Shown: positions 43,245 to 51,305 of the stretch, one piece after another
How the letters are laid out: each line of letters opens with the position of its first letter
How positions within the stretch are numbered: position 1 is the first letter of the stretch
NCBI GenBank assembly: GCA_013373125.1
Contig: JABXIK010000020.1
Coordinates: forward strand, 1 to 55,674
Length of the DNA stretch: 55,674 bases
Reading direction: 5' to 3'
Source: Gammaproteobacteria bacterium
GTDB taxonomy: Bacteria; Pseudomonadota; Gammaproteobacteria; Pseudomonadales; Oceanobacteraceae
The notes under the pieces: generated by a model
Databases searched by the model: none
What the model saw: the letters and a program-made list of their open reading frames with translations, nothing else
Told to the model about the DNA's origin: nothing
Position numbers and translations under genes: made by a program

Positions 43245-43627
43245 TGTCGTCGGCAACCTTAATTAATATTGCATCTACAGCGCCACACGTTTATCCAGCT
43301 AGCACGTTTGCAGAGGGTAAAGATGATTGGGGTGTACAACCTAATGCCCTTGCGGGTAATAGTGCAAGCTCTGGAAAATTGTTATGGAAAGACGGCCTAG
43401 GTGCCGAGAGCGGTGTATGGGAATGCACGCCTGGTAGTTGGACGTTATCCATTCCTGCCGATGAGCTGTGTCATTTTGTACAAGGTCGTGCCACTTATAC
43501 CAGTGACACTGGCGAGGTAATCGAAGTGAAGCCGGGCACGGTTGTGCACTTCAAGCAAGGTTGGAGTGGGCAATGTGTTGTGCATGAAACCATTCGCAAT
43601 GTGTACATGTTGATTACCCCTTACTAA
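43244..43627 (+). CDS. Cupin domain protein 1 (DUF861/cupin_3-like)
   Basis: A 127-residue single-domain cupin. The C-terminal half follows the DUF861 pattern: GVWECTPGSW, DELCHFVQGRATY, GEVIEVKPGTVVHF, then W-S-G-Q-C-V-V-H-E-T. The canonical HxH metal pair is reduced to one His in CHF, so metal binding is uncertain. It is clearly paralogous to the next gene. The ATG overlaps the glycosyltransferase stop by one base. Related cupins in amine operons bind small ligands or act in ureide-type chemistry. No reaction can be assigned. Confidence 0.82.
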   Translation: MSSATLINIASTAPHVYPASTFAEGKDDWGVQPNALAGNSASSGKLLWKDGLGAESGVWECTPGSWTLSIPADELCHFVQGRATYTSDTGEVIEVKPGTVVHFKQGWSGQCVVHETIRNVYMLITPY

Positions 43628-43670
43628 TTGATACATCGCAGCGCCTGCGTTGCGATAGGAGAAAATAATA

Positions 43671-44015
43671 ATGAATGCATTGGTAATGAATGACCCAACA
43701 GAAATCGAAGATGTAGTGGACTGGGGGGATATCCCAACCATGATTGATGGGCAGTCACGCACATCGGGAGTACTGCTGCACAAAGGTCCAAATGGTGAAG
43801 CGGAAACGGGCATTTGGATTTGTACACCGGGTTTTTGGAATTGTCATGTGACACGAGATGAGATGTGTCACTTTCTTTCAGGCCGCGCGACATACGTGCA
43901 CGAAAATGGAGAAGTGATTGAAATCTATCCGGATACTGCAGCGTTTTTTCCTAAAGATTGGAAAGGCACATGTTGTGTTCACGAAACCGTTCGAAAAATT
44001 TACATGATTCGTTAA
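43671..44015 (+). CDS. Cupin domain protein 2 (DUF861/cupin_3-like)
   Basis: A 114-residue paralogue of cupin 1. Shared blocks: GIWICTPGFW, DEMCHFLSGRATY, GEVIEIYPDT, W-K-G-T-C-C-V-H-E-T-V-R and a final IYM. A ribosome site AGGAGAAAA lies before the ATG at 43671. Having two divergent but adjacent copies suggests a heterodimer or two consecutive ligands. It is 9 bases before the phosphotransferase gene. Confidence 0.82.
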   Translation: MNALVMNDPTEIEDVVDWGDIPTMIDGQSRTSGVLLHKGPNGEAETGIWICTPGFWNCHVTRDEMCHFLSGRATYVHENGEVIEIYPDTAAFFPKDWKGTCCVHETVRKIYMIR

Positions 44016-44024
44016 GGCACTGTC

Positions 44025-45074
44025 ATGGCGCTTACTGAAATGGAACATAAAATTCGCCAACTGGCTCTGGACGGTTTTATTGAACGAGCCGGCTGGGGAG
44101 ATGCTGAGAGAATTTATTTGCAAGCGGATGCATCGTTTCGACGTTATATTCGTTTAAAACGAGGCAGTGAGTCTGTGATGCTCATGGATGCACCGCCGCC
44201 GCAAGAAAATATCGAACCCTTCCTGGTCGTGGCCAAGCACCTATGCCAATTAGGGTTTAGTGCTCCACGCATTTTACAAGAGGACGCCTTTCTTGGATTT
44301 TTATTGTTGGAAGATTTTGGCGATGCCACCTTCACACAATTATTAAATCAAGGCATGGGAGAAGGGGTGCTCTACGAAGCGGCCATCGATACCTTAATTA
44401 AATTGCATCAGCATCCTGATAATGCACGAGTTGCCATCGGCGAGTACGACCTTGAAGTATTGCTAACCGAAGCGGAGTTGTTTTTAGATTGGTATGTGCC
44501 TGAACTGGATCACACACAAACACCCGAAACATTACGGCAAGGATTTCGTGATGCTTGGCTAGATGTACTGAGTCATCAACCCAAACTCAATGCGTGCATT
44601 GTGTTACGGGATTTTCATGTGGATAATTTAATGTTGTTACCCAATCGCATGAATCCGGAAAACTGTGGTTTATTGGATTTCCAAGATGCCTTAATTGGTA
44701 GCTCAAGTTATGACGTGGCATCGCTTCTGGAGGATGCTCGACGTGACATCAGTCAAGAGTTTCGCCAAAACATGCTCACGCGTTATTTAACGGGCTTTAC
44801 CAATTTGGATAGAGAAGCCTTCATGACCAGCTATGTGATGTTAAGTGCGCAGCGACATATGAAGATTGTAGGCATTTTTACGCGCTTATATCGCCGAGAT
44901 GGAAAGGCGCATTACTTGGCACACATACCAAGAGTGTTGGCTTATTTACAACAGCATTTAAGTCACCCTGTGCTTGCGCCCGTTGCAACTTGGTTGAAAA
45001 CCCATACCCCTGAATTTACTAACTTACCTGACACGCTACAGATAAGTGAATTAACAGCCCCATTGGAATCCTAA
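44025..45074 (+). CDS. APH-family phosphotransferase, AmgK-like
   Basis: A 349-residue kinase-fold phosphotransferase. The N-terminal segment DASFRRYIRL (about residues 35-44) matches anomeric sugar kinase AmgK (N-acetylmuramate/N-acetylglucosamine kinase). The catalytic loop is LRDFHVDNLM, and the DFG-like metal motif is LLDFQDALIG. AmgK normally sits next to murU in cell-wall recycling. Here there is no murU, and the gene is inside the amine cluster, 1 base before the aldehyde dehydrogenase. A sugar kinase recycling the sugar used by the glycosyltransferase, or an amino-alcohol kinase, are both possible. Confidence 0.82.
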   Translation: MALTEMEHKIRQLALDGFIERAGWGDAERIYLQADASFRRYIRLKRGSESVMLMDAPPPQENIEPFLVVAKHLCQLGFSAPRILQEDAFLGFLLLEDFGDATFTQLLNQGMGEGVLYEAAIDTLIKLHQHPDNARVAIGEYDLEVLLTEAELFLDWYVPELDHTQTPETLRQGFRDAWLDVLSHQPKLNACIVLRDFHVDNLMLLPNRMNPENCGLLDFQDALIGSSSYDVASLLEDARRDISQEFRQNMLTRYLTGFTNLDREAFMTSYVMLSAQRHMKIVGIFTRLYRRDGKAHYLAHIPRVLAYLQQHLSHPVLAPVATWLKTHTPEFTNLPDTLQISELTAPLES

Positions 45075-45075
45075 T

Positions 45076-46578
45076 ATGAATACGTTTGATACAAATAGTG
45101 GACTGATTTACACCGACAACGATTATAAAATTGCCGATGGTGCCGAACGCCAAACCATCATTAATCCCGCGACACTAAAAAAAGAAGGGGAGATTGCTCT
45201 TTGCCAGCAACATGAAGCGGACATTGTGGTTGCAAAAGCTAATGTGGCACAAAAGCAATGGAAGGATGTGGATGCAAAATCCCGTGCGGCAATTTTGCAT
45301 GATTTAGCCCACCGCATTGAAACCTCAGACTTAACCGAAGTGGCAAAACAAATGACGCTAGAAATGGGCAAACCATTTCCAGAGGCCATGGGTGAATTAG
45401 CAAACGTGGCCCCGATATTTCGTTACTACGCGGAAATGGCGCGAGACGATGCCGGTCATGTGGCGGGCACCACACAAAAAGGTTCGTTCCAATATGCACG
45501 TAAAGAGCCCTATGGTGTGAGCGTGCATATCATGCCGTTTAACTTTCCTATTTTATTAACCTGTTGGACTTTGGCTGCATCGTTAGCTTCGGGTAACACC
45601 TGTATTGTTAAGCCAGCAGAAACCACCAGTTTGTGTACGCTACGTTTCATGGAGCTGTTTAACGAACTGCCCAGTAACTTGGTGCAATGTGTGACAGGTG
45701 GAGTGGACATCGCGCAGGCATTAATTCGTCATAAAAATACTCATATCGTTGCGTTTACCGGTGGGGTTGAAGCAGGTAAAAAAGTGAACATGGCATGTGC
45801 GGAACAATTTAAACCGTGCATTATCGAAGCCGGCGGGAATGACAGCATGATCATTTCAAAACATGCACCGTTAGAGGTAGCCGTTGCAGGTTCGGTGTGT
45901 GCGGCGTTTCATTTATCCGGACAAATTTGCACCTCGGCAGAGCGCTTCTTTGTGCATGAAGATATCCATGATGAATTTGTTGCACGTTTTGTAGAAGCCA
46001 CCAGAGCATTACGCATTGGTAATGGCTTGGGTCAATCCGAAATGGGTCCACTTGTGAGCGAAGCCGCCCGCGCAAAAGTACAACGCTTAATTGGTAATGC
46101 TATTGAAAAAGGTGCCAAGGTTGCAACCGGTGGCAAGATTCCAAAAGGTCTCGATACAGGTTGGTTTTATGAGCCAACGATTTTGACAAATGTCACACCG
46201 GATATGGAAATTATGCAATCAGAAGTGTTTGGTCCAGTTGCCAGTATTTGCAAAGTGAGCAGCGTGGATGAAGCATTACGTTTGGCGAATGAATCAGAAT
46301 TTGGTTTGGGCTCATCTATTTTTACAACCGACTTAAAAGAAGCCATGCAAGCGGCAGAGGAATACCAGACCGGTATGGTGTGGGTGAATAACCCATTAAT
46401 TGATAATGATGCATTACCGTTTGGCGGGTGGAAAATGTCAGGCCAAGGTCGCGAATTAGGTCGACAAGGTTTGGATGCGTTCCGTCAAAGCAAGATGGTC
46501 ATCATTGATCACGACCCAATCGTACATGATTGGTGGTACCCCTATGACAATGAAGTGTTCTATTCACAGGATGCTTAA
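45076..46578 (+). CDS. NAD(P)-dependent aldehyde dehydrogenase
   Basis: A 500-residue ALDH. The oxyanion/cofactor Asn is in MPFNFPILL, the general-base region is IIEAGGNDSMI (where most relatives have LELGGK), the nucleophilic Cys is in SGQICTSAER and the C-terminal motif is LPFGGWKMSGQGRELG. It should oxidise the aldehyde made by the cluster oxidase to the acid. The last gene of the cluster, ended by a strong terminator at 46605. The EAGGND variant of the base motif is slightly unusual. Confidence 0.92.
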   Translation: MNTFDTNSGLIYTDNDYKIADGAERQTIINPATLKKEGEIALCQQHEADIVVAKANVAQKQWKDVDAKSRAAILHDLAHRIETSDLTEVAKQMTLEMGKPFPEAMGELANVAPIFRYYAEMARDDAGHVAGTTQKGSFQYARKEPYGVSVHIMPFNFPILLTCWTLAASLASGNTCIVKPAETTSLCTLRFMELFNELPSNLVQCVTGGVDIAQALIRHKNTHIVAFTGGVEAGKKVNMACAEQFKPCIIEAGGNDSMIISKHAPLEVAVAGSVCAAFHLSGQICTSAERFFVHEDIHDEFVARFVEATRALRIGNGLGQSEMGPLVSEAARAKVQRLIGNAIEKGAKVATGGKIPKGLDTGWFYEPTILTNVTPDMEIMQSEVFGPVASICKVSSVDEALRLANESEFGLGSSIFTTDLKEAMQAAEEYQTGMVWVNNPLIDNDALPFGGWKMSGQGRELGRQGLDAFRQSKMVIIDHDPIVHDWWYPYDNEVFYSQDA

Positions 46579-46604
46579 TTGCAACGATCGAGTGTGAGGC
46601 TCGG

Positions 46605-46630
46605 GCCCGCCCTTAGGGGCGGGCTTTTTT
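46605..46630 (+). terminator. Strong terminator ending the amine cluster
   Basis: GCCCGCCC, loop TTAG, GGGCGGGC then six T: eight GC pairs. 26 bases after the aldehyde dehydrogenase stop codon. Confidence 0.93.
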
Positions 46631-46658
46631 GTATCTGAAGGGTTTTATCAAAGAAAAC

Positions 46659-46892
46659 AAAAGCCAGCTTAATGGTGAGACCAAGCGGGCTTTTAAGTTT
46701 GCTGGCAATACGCAGGCTCTTGATATTAGCGAACAACCGCCATGGATGGTGGAAACGTCGCTTTTGCAGGAGCAAGGAGCGGTCTGGGGTCCATTTCTAA
46801 AAGAAAAAAAGCTGATCTCTTGCGAAATCAGCCTTTTGGAATTTGGTACTAACACCGAGGCATTTGATATTAGTGAATCTGGGACCCGTCCC
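46659..46892 (-). repeat. Two degenerate copies of a tRNA 3' end plus terminator unit
   Basis: Each unit has an A/T-flanked hairpin followed on the plus strand by a tRNA-tail-like stretch, in the same order as the intact terminator plus tRNA-Met next door. Copy 1: hairpin 46659-46694 and tail 46695-46736. Copy 2: hairpin 46811-46832 and tail 46837-46892. The tails share GAATTTGGT/AGTTTGCTGG, GGC-x2-TTGATATTAG-x-GAA and, in copy 2, CTGGGACCC, matching the T-arm and variable region of the real tRNA. They look like decayed tandem tRNA genes. The plus frame spanning the area (46629-46895) is not considered a gene. Confidence 0.6.
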
Positions 46893-46898
46893 TAAAAG

Positions 46899-46936
46899 CA
46901 AAAACCCGTTAAATATTGCTATTTAACGGGTTTTTA
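46899..46936 (-). terminator. Terminator of the tRNA-Met gene
   Basis: Sixteen perfect pairs (AAAAACCCGTTAAATA against its complement) around the loop TTGC, T-flanked, six bases past the CCA end of the tRNA on the minus strand. Confidence 0.92.
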
Positions 46937-46941
46937 GAATT

Positions 46942-47018
46942 TGGTGGCAACACCGGGATTTGAACCTGGGACCCCATCATTATGAGTGATGTGCTCTAAC
47001 CAACTGAGCTATGTTGCC
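46942..47018 (-). tRNA. tRNA-Met (elongator), anticodon CAT
   Basis: A 77-base cloverleaf on the minus strand with an encoded CCA end. It has acceptor GGCAACA/TGTTGCC, D-loop AGTTGGTTAGAG, anticodon arm CATCA-CTCATAA-TGATG with anticodon CAT, and T-loop GGTTCAAATCC. It differs at few positions from the E. coli elongator tRNA-Met, especially in the anticodon arm. A consensus promoter and a strong terminator flank it. Confidence 0.97.
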
Positions 47019-47033
47019 TTTGAAACGGCGCGC

Positions 47034-47062
47034 ATTATTGCCATTTGCGGCCATAGTGTCAA
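47034..47062 (-). promoter_or_regulatory. Sigma-70 promoter of tRNA-Met with GC-rich discriminator
   Basis: TTGACA, seventeen bases, AATAAT on the minus strand, followed by GCGCGCC before the expected start. A perfect -35, near-perfect -10 and GC-rich discriminator are typical of stably expressed, stringently controlled tRNA genes. Confidence 0.9.
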
Positions 47063-47386
47063 GTAAGATTTATGATTTTTTTCAATGACTTAGCAGACAT
47101 GAGCATGGGCCTAGGTAAAATGGGGCTTTGCTGGGGATGGCTGGCTGTGACTATGCCATGAAGCCATTGACTGGCTGGCAAGTTATGAGGGCTCGAATCC
47201 GTCGCCGCAAGGCGAGATTGTCCTGCAATTGGACTCAAAAGTGATTGTATGTCTTTGATTTATTAGCAAAAAGTGACACCTTGTCGCAATCTGGACATTT
47301 CTTTTGTTGCCTAAGGCGAATTGCTGATAGTATGACTTTCAGTATGGTTTTTATAACAATAAGAAGCTTGTGTAGGATCACTTAGT
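47063..47386. other. Intergenic region with two adjacent small hairpins
   Basis: 324 bases between the tRNA promoter and the cNMP-binding gene. At 47202-47215 there is TCGCC-GCAA-GGCGA (GNRA-type loop) and at 47220-47234 GTCC-seven-GGAC, preceded by GGGCTCGAATCC at 47189-47200, which recalls a T-arm. A TATGAC at 47331-47336 may be a -10 box for the downstream gene. No coding frame was seen. Confidence 0.4.
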
Positions 47387-48040
47387 ATGCAAAAGCTCAC
47401 GAGAATCGAGTACAACACGGCGGCTTTACAGCGTTTAGTGCGCAGCGTTACGTTTTTTAAAGATATTGTAAAAGTTAATCCAGAGCAGTTTGATTTGCTG
47501 TTGAGTGTCAGCGAGTTTGTACAAGTTCAGGCTGGGGAAACAGTATTAAAGAAGGGCAACCAAGATAAGGTGTTGTACTTTTTGTTAAAAGGTCAGATGT
47601 CTGTGTTCTGTGAAGACGAAGGTCAAAGCCTGAATATCATTAATCCTGGTGAAGTGTTTGGGGCATTGTCCATGGTGACTGGTCGTGGTCGCAGCGCCAC
47701 GGTGAAAGCCGAATCCGACGTGGTGTTACTGGGGATTGATTTTAAATACTTTAACGATGTGGATGATTTTAGCCTGTTCACATTGGAGACCAAACTCATT
47801 GCTTATCGCATGATGGTGCATAACATTCGCTGGAATTTAGAAGTAAATAAGATGCAGCACCCCACACATGAACTGAATAAAAAATTACTGACCATTCCTT
47901 TGTATAAAGGTGAGAAAGGGGGCCGTGATGAACTCATGGCTTTGCACGAACAGTCTCGCTTAATGGCGGATTTATTGTGCGAATGGAATGATGAATTGAA
48001 CGTACAACGTATCAATTTATTAACAGAGACTAGCCATTAG
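47387..48040 (+). CDS. Cyclic-nucleotide-binding domain protein
   Basis: A 217-residue protein with a CRP-type cNMP-binding fold at about residues 30-130: LLKKGNQDKVLYFLLKGQMSVF, then NPGEVFGALSMVTGRGRSATVKAESDVVLL. The phosphate-binding cassette has FGALSMVTGRGRSATV, close to the classic E-x5-R-x-A-T. A helical C-terminal part lacks an obvious helix-turn-helix, so it may be a sensor or partner protein rather than a transcription factor. An AGGATC ribosome site lies upstream. It overlaps the end of the convergent diguanylate cyclase gene by 4 bases, giving a possible nucleotide-signalling pair. Confidence 0.85.
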   Translation: MQKLTRIEYNTAALQRLVRSVTFFKDIVKVNPEQFDLLLSVSEFVQVQAGETVLKKGNQDKVLYFLLKGQMSVFCEDEGQSLNIINPGEVFGALSMVTGRGRSATVKAESDVVLLGIDFKYFNDVDDFSLFTLETKLIAYRMMVHNIRWNLEVNKMQHPTHELNKKLLTIPLYKGEKGGRDELMALHEQSRLMADLLCEWNDELNVQRINLLTETSH

Positions 48041-49158
48041 CGCTGGCTCTCGCAAAACGTGTCCCAATAACTTTTCACGCAGTTGCGACCACTGCTTTTG
48101 GCTTGATACAAAGCTTGGTCTGCTTGATCCAAAAACGCTAAGCAACTTCTCTGGTTGTTTGGCACGACGCAATTAATACCTATGCTCACAGTCAGTTTAA
48201 TTGTCAACTCGCCATGAATCAGTGGCGTTTCTTCAAGATGTTTGCGTATATTCTCGGCAAGTTCTAATGCAATGCTGTGCTGGGTGCTAGGTAGAATAAT
48301 GGCAAATTCTTCACCGCCATAACGGGCAATCATATCGCTTTTGCGTTTTGCGGTTTCGCGCATGATATTGGCTGCATGACAAAGGGCTTTATCCCCAATG
48401 ATGTGGCCATACTCGTCATTAATGCGTTTAAAGAAATCCAAATCTAAAAATAAAATAGAGAGACTGGATTGAGATCGAGACGCTAAATCCCATTGTAAAT
48501 CTAAGGCGTTATCAAAGTATTGGCGGTTATACAGACCAGTAAGAGTATCGGTTTGATTGAGGCGCTCTAATTTTCTTTGGTTATCTTTAAGTTTCATTTC
48601 GATATGAAACGCGCGATTGTATTCGTTGAAATATCGGCGACACATCAAAAAATAATATACCCACATTACCAAGAATAAGGGCGCTAAATAGCGATAGTGA
48701 TCACTTAAAAAACAGGCGATGACGATTGGGAAAATAATACTGGCGATGTAAATTTGGGTGAATAACAGCTTAGGTGCCAAACTGGATGCTGCACCACTCA
48801 CTAGGCCCACTACGATCAATGCGGTGAGAATCACCATGTCATAATATTGGTCATTGAAAATAAAATAGACTTGTACACCTGATAGGGTGAGGGCATGTAG
48901 ATACGCTAAGCCTAGTAATATGATGCGCCAAAGCTGGGTGTTCTTATTGTATAGAAAGGGTGTGCTAAGAGCATGAAAGACACGCACGGCACTGATGCCA
49001 ATAAATAACGCGCTGAAGAAAAACGCTAACTTAAAGTTTAATTGAAATAACCCCGCTCCCCATGCCAATAAAGGCCAGACGGTGGCATAGACGAATAAGC
49101 CGGGGAATGATCGGCTTAAAAAATCCATGTCTGAGCGTTTGATTAAATGGCTATCCAT
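48037..49158 (-). CDS. Membrane-bound diguanylate cyclase (GGDEF domain)
   Basis: A 373-residue protein with six to seven hydrophobic helices (about residues 15-185), a short linker and a C-terminal GGDEF domain. The active-site sequence is RYGGEEF, which is competent, and the product-inhibition I-site R-K-S-D lies five residues before it. LTGLYNRQYF starts the domain. It makes cyclic-di-GMP from GTP at the inner membrane. The sensory membrane region is not a named family I can identify. The start may be 49158 or the ATG at 49128. Neither has a good ribosome site. Confidence 0.9.
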   Translation of the reverse strand: MDSHLIKRSDMDFLSRSFPGLFVYATVWPLLAWGAGLFQLNFKLAFFFSALFIGISAVRVFHALSTPFLYNKNTQLWRIILLGLAYLHALTLSGVQVYFIFNDQYYDMVILTALIVVGLVSGAASSLAPKLLFTQIYIASIIFPIVIACFLSDHYRYLAPLFLVMWVYYFLMCRRYFNEYNRAFHIEMKLKDNQRKLERLNQTDTLTGLYNRQYFDNALDLQWDLASRSQSSLSILFLDLDFFKRINDEYGHIIGDKALCHAANIMRETAKRKSDMIARYGGEEFAIILPSTQHSIALELAENIRKHLEETPLIHGELTIKLTVSIGINCVVPNNQRSCLAFLDQADQALYQAKSSGRNCVKSYWDTFCESQR

Positions 49159-49274
49159 AAATGCGTACGTAAGGGGTTTCGTTTAAGTGTAGATGAGATA
49201 CCCCTTTTTAGCGGATTTCAGCGAAACATTAAATGGGATAAATGTGCCAAATTGTTAACAACTTGTGGTGGTGC

Positions 49275-49820
49275 TCATTTAATGTGGGGGAATAATCGCT
49301 GTATTTCTTCTGGCGTCAGCGCTTCCATGCGCGCGATATTATTATCTGGAATGGATTCAGGGTCAGGGTACTTGGCTAATACATCGGCCAGTGAGTCTTC
49401 ACGCAATAAGTGCAAAATCGGATAGGGTGCACGGTTGGTTAGGTTTTCTTGATCATTTGGGTCTGTGCCATCGAATTGGTAATTAGGGTGGAAGCTCGCG
49501 ATTTGCAGCGTGCCTTCAAGACCCGCTCGTTGTAATAACCACTCGGCTTGTTGCAAATAGAGCATATACTCTTCAAACGTTTGCAGTAAATGCGGAATCA
49601 CGAGCAAGGTGGTTTCCCGTTCGTGAGCGTCCATACCTTGTAATTCATCTAGAGCTTGTAAAAATGCTTTGTCTAATTCGGTTTCGGTATTGCCTTGAAA
49701 GATATCAATATGAATTTGTTGTTGGCGACGGGGTTTGGCGGCGAAGGGGCAAAGGTTTAATCCGATGACCACATCGTCTAGCCATTGGTTAATGTGGCTT
49801 AGGATCAGGGAAGAAGACAT
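49275..49820 (-). CDS. DUF1415 family protein
   Basis: A 181-residue protein of the DUF1415 family, cytosolic and of unknown function. Conserved stretches are WLDDVVIGLNLCPFA at the start (about residues 12-26), TTLLVIPHLLQTFEEY, IASFHPNYQF and NRAPYPILHLLREDS. The ATG at 49820 gives the family N-terminus. A further 42 residues upstream to 49946 are in AT-rich leader sequence and unlike the family. Confidence 0.9.
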   Translation of the reverse strand: MSSSLILSHINQWLDDVVIGLNLCPFAAKPRRQQQIHIDIFQGNTETELDKAFLQALDELQGMDAHERETTLLVIPHLLQTFEEYMLYLQQAEWLLQRAGLEGTLQIASFHPNYQFDGTDPNDQENLTNRAPYPILHLLREDSLADVLAKYPDPESIPDNNIARMEALTPEEIQRLFPHIK

Positions 49821-49973
49821 ATGCAGAAGGCTCGAAGAATAATTACAAATTTCAATATAGTTTACTCTAATTAGTTTACTTTTTGATATGCTTTTTACTT
49901 CTAGATACAGGGATATAGATAAAATTTGGAAGTGCCATAAGTTCACTATAATTCATGTAAGTGAGAGGTACGT

Positions 49974-51305
49974 ATGGAAAGCATATTAAGAGAAATTATC
50001 GAAGGTGTTTCCAATAATTATGGAAAAGACTTTTTTGATACGATCACCTTGAAGATGCACCAAGCCATTGGTGCGGATTTCACCTTTATCGCTCGACTTG
50101 ATATCGATGCGTATCTAAGTCGCACTATTTCCTTGGTGGCAGGTGGTGAAGTTGTCGACAACATGGAATATAGCTTAGAGCATACGCCTTGTGCCAATGT
50201 CGCGGATGACAGTGTTTGTTGTTATCCCAGTGGAATTGTCAGGCTTTTTCCAGCGGATCAGCTCTTGATCGATATGGGTATTGAAGGGTATATCGGGTCA
50301 CCGTTGCATGATTCAAATGGTGAAGTGATGGGCCTTACAGTGGCCTTGTATCAATCAAAAATAGAAAACCCGGGGTTAGTCGAAACCCTATTTCAAATTT
50401 TTAGTGGTCGGATTGCTGCAGAAATTGAAAGAATGGAATATTCTGAATCTCTCGAAAATATGGTGCAGCAACGTACCCTGCATTTAGAAGAAGCCCTTAA
50501 TACCCTGAAGATGACGCAAAAACAGTTGATTCATCAAGAGAAGTTAGCCTCATTGGGTGGGGTGGTGGCGGGGGTGGCTCATGAAGTGAATACGCCTTTA
50601 GGCATTGCCAAAACCGCTGCTAGTTATCAAAAAGATTTATTAGTTAAGACGCTTGATCATTATGAGAAAAAAACCTTAACAGCCACAGGAATGCATGATT
50701 TTTTAAGGCAATCGAAGGAGGCCAGTGAGTCAATTGAAATCAATTTAGAGCGTGCGGTTGATTTGATTAATAACTTTAAATTAGCGGCGGTTGATCGAAT
50801 TGATAGCAGTATACGAGATCACAACGTAAAAGATTTTTTACAACATCTTACAAAGCCGCTGGGAGGAGAGCTTGGGCGTAATAATATTGAATTGTCTATG
50901 AATGTTCCTGATAATCTCTCCATTCGAACTTATGGGAGTGAATTATCACAAATTTTGACTAATTTAATTATGAATGCCTGTATGCATGCCTATACGGATA
51001 TCGATGATCGAGAACTATCATTAAGCGTAAGAGATGAAGGTCAAAATATTGTTTTTATCGTGGCGGATAACGGCACTGGGATTGACCCTAGTATACGAGA
51101 AAATATTTACGATCCATTTGTGACAACAAAGCGCAGTCAAGGCAGTACAGGTTTGGGGATGAACATTGTGTATAATTTAGTTACCTCAAAACTGGAGGGT
51201 AAAATTGAGTTACTAAAAACAGCTGTAGGTACCACTTGGCAATTAACATTACCAAGTGTATTGGAAGATCAAGTCATTCTTTCACAAAAATCTAACCAAC
51301 GTTGA
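49974..51305 (+). CDS. GAF-domain sensor histidine kinase
   Basis: A 443-residue soluble histidine kinase: GAF domain (about 1-165), coiled linker (165-195), dimerisation/phosphoacceptor block LGGVVAGVAHEVNTPLG with the phosphoacceptor His near 204, and an ATPase domain with NLIMNACMHAY, ADNGTGID and GSTGLGMNIVYNLV. No membrane helix and no receiver domain are present, and no response-regulator gene is nearby, so the partner is encoded elsewhere. The GAF part contains a CCY/CAN cysteine pair that could hold a cofactor, which is a guess. Its 3' end overlaps the convergent LysR gene by 37 bases. Confidence 0.9.
   Translation: MESILREIIEGVSNNYGKDFFDTITLKMHQAIGADFTFIARLDIDAYLSRTISLVAGGEVVDNMEYSLEHTPCANVADDSVCCYPSGIVRLFPADQLLIDMGIEGYIGSPLHDSNGEVMGLTVALYQSKIENPGLVETLFQIFSGRIAAEIERMEYSESLENMVQQRTLHLEEALNTLKMTQKQLIHQEKLASLGGVVAGVAHEVNTPLGIAKTAASYQKDLLVKTLDHYEKKTLTATGMHDFLRQSKEASESIEINLERAVDLINNFKLAAVDRIDSSIRDHNVKDFLQHLTKPLGGELGRNNIELSMNVPDNLSIRTYGSELSQILTNLIMNACMHAYTDIDDRELSLSVRDEGQNIVFIVADNGTGIDPSIRENIYDPFVTTKRSQGSTGLGMNIVYNLVTSKLEGKIELLKTAVGTTWQLTLPSVLEDQVILSQKSNQR

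Noticed and set aside
46629..46895. Open plus-strand frame of 88 codons between the cluster terminator and the tRNA
   Set aside because: It runs through degenerate tRNA-tail/hairpin repeats, has no ribosome site and its repeated residues come from the DNA repeats.
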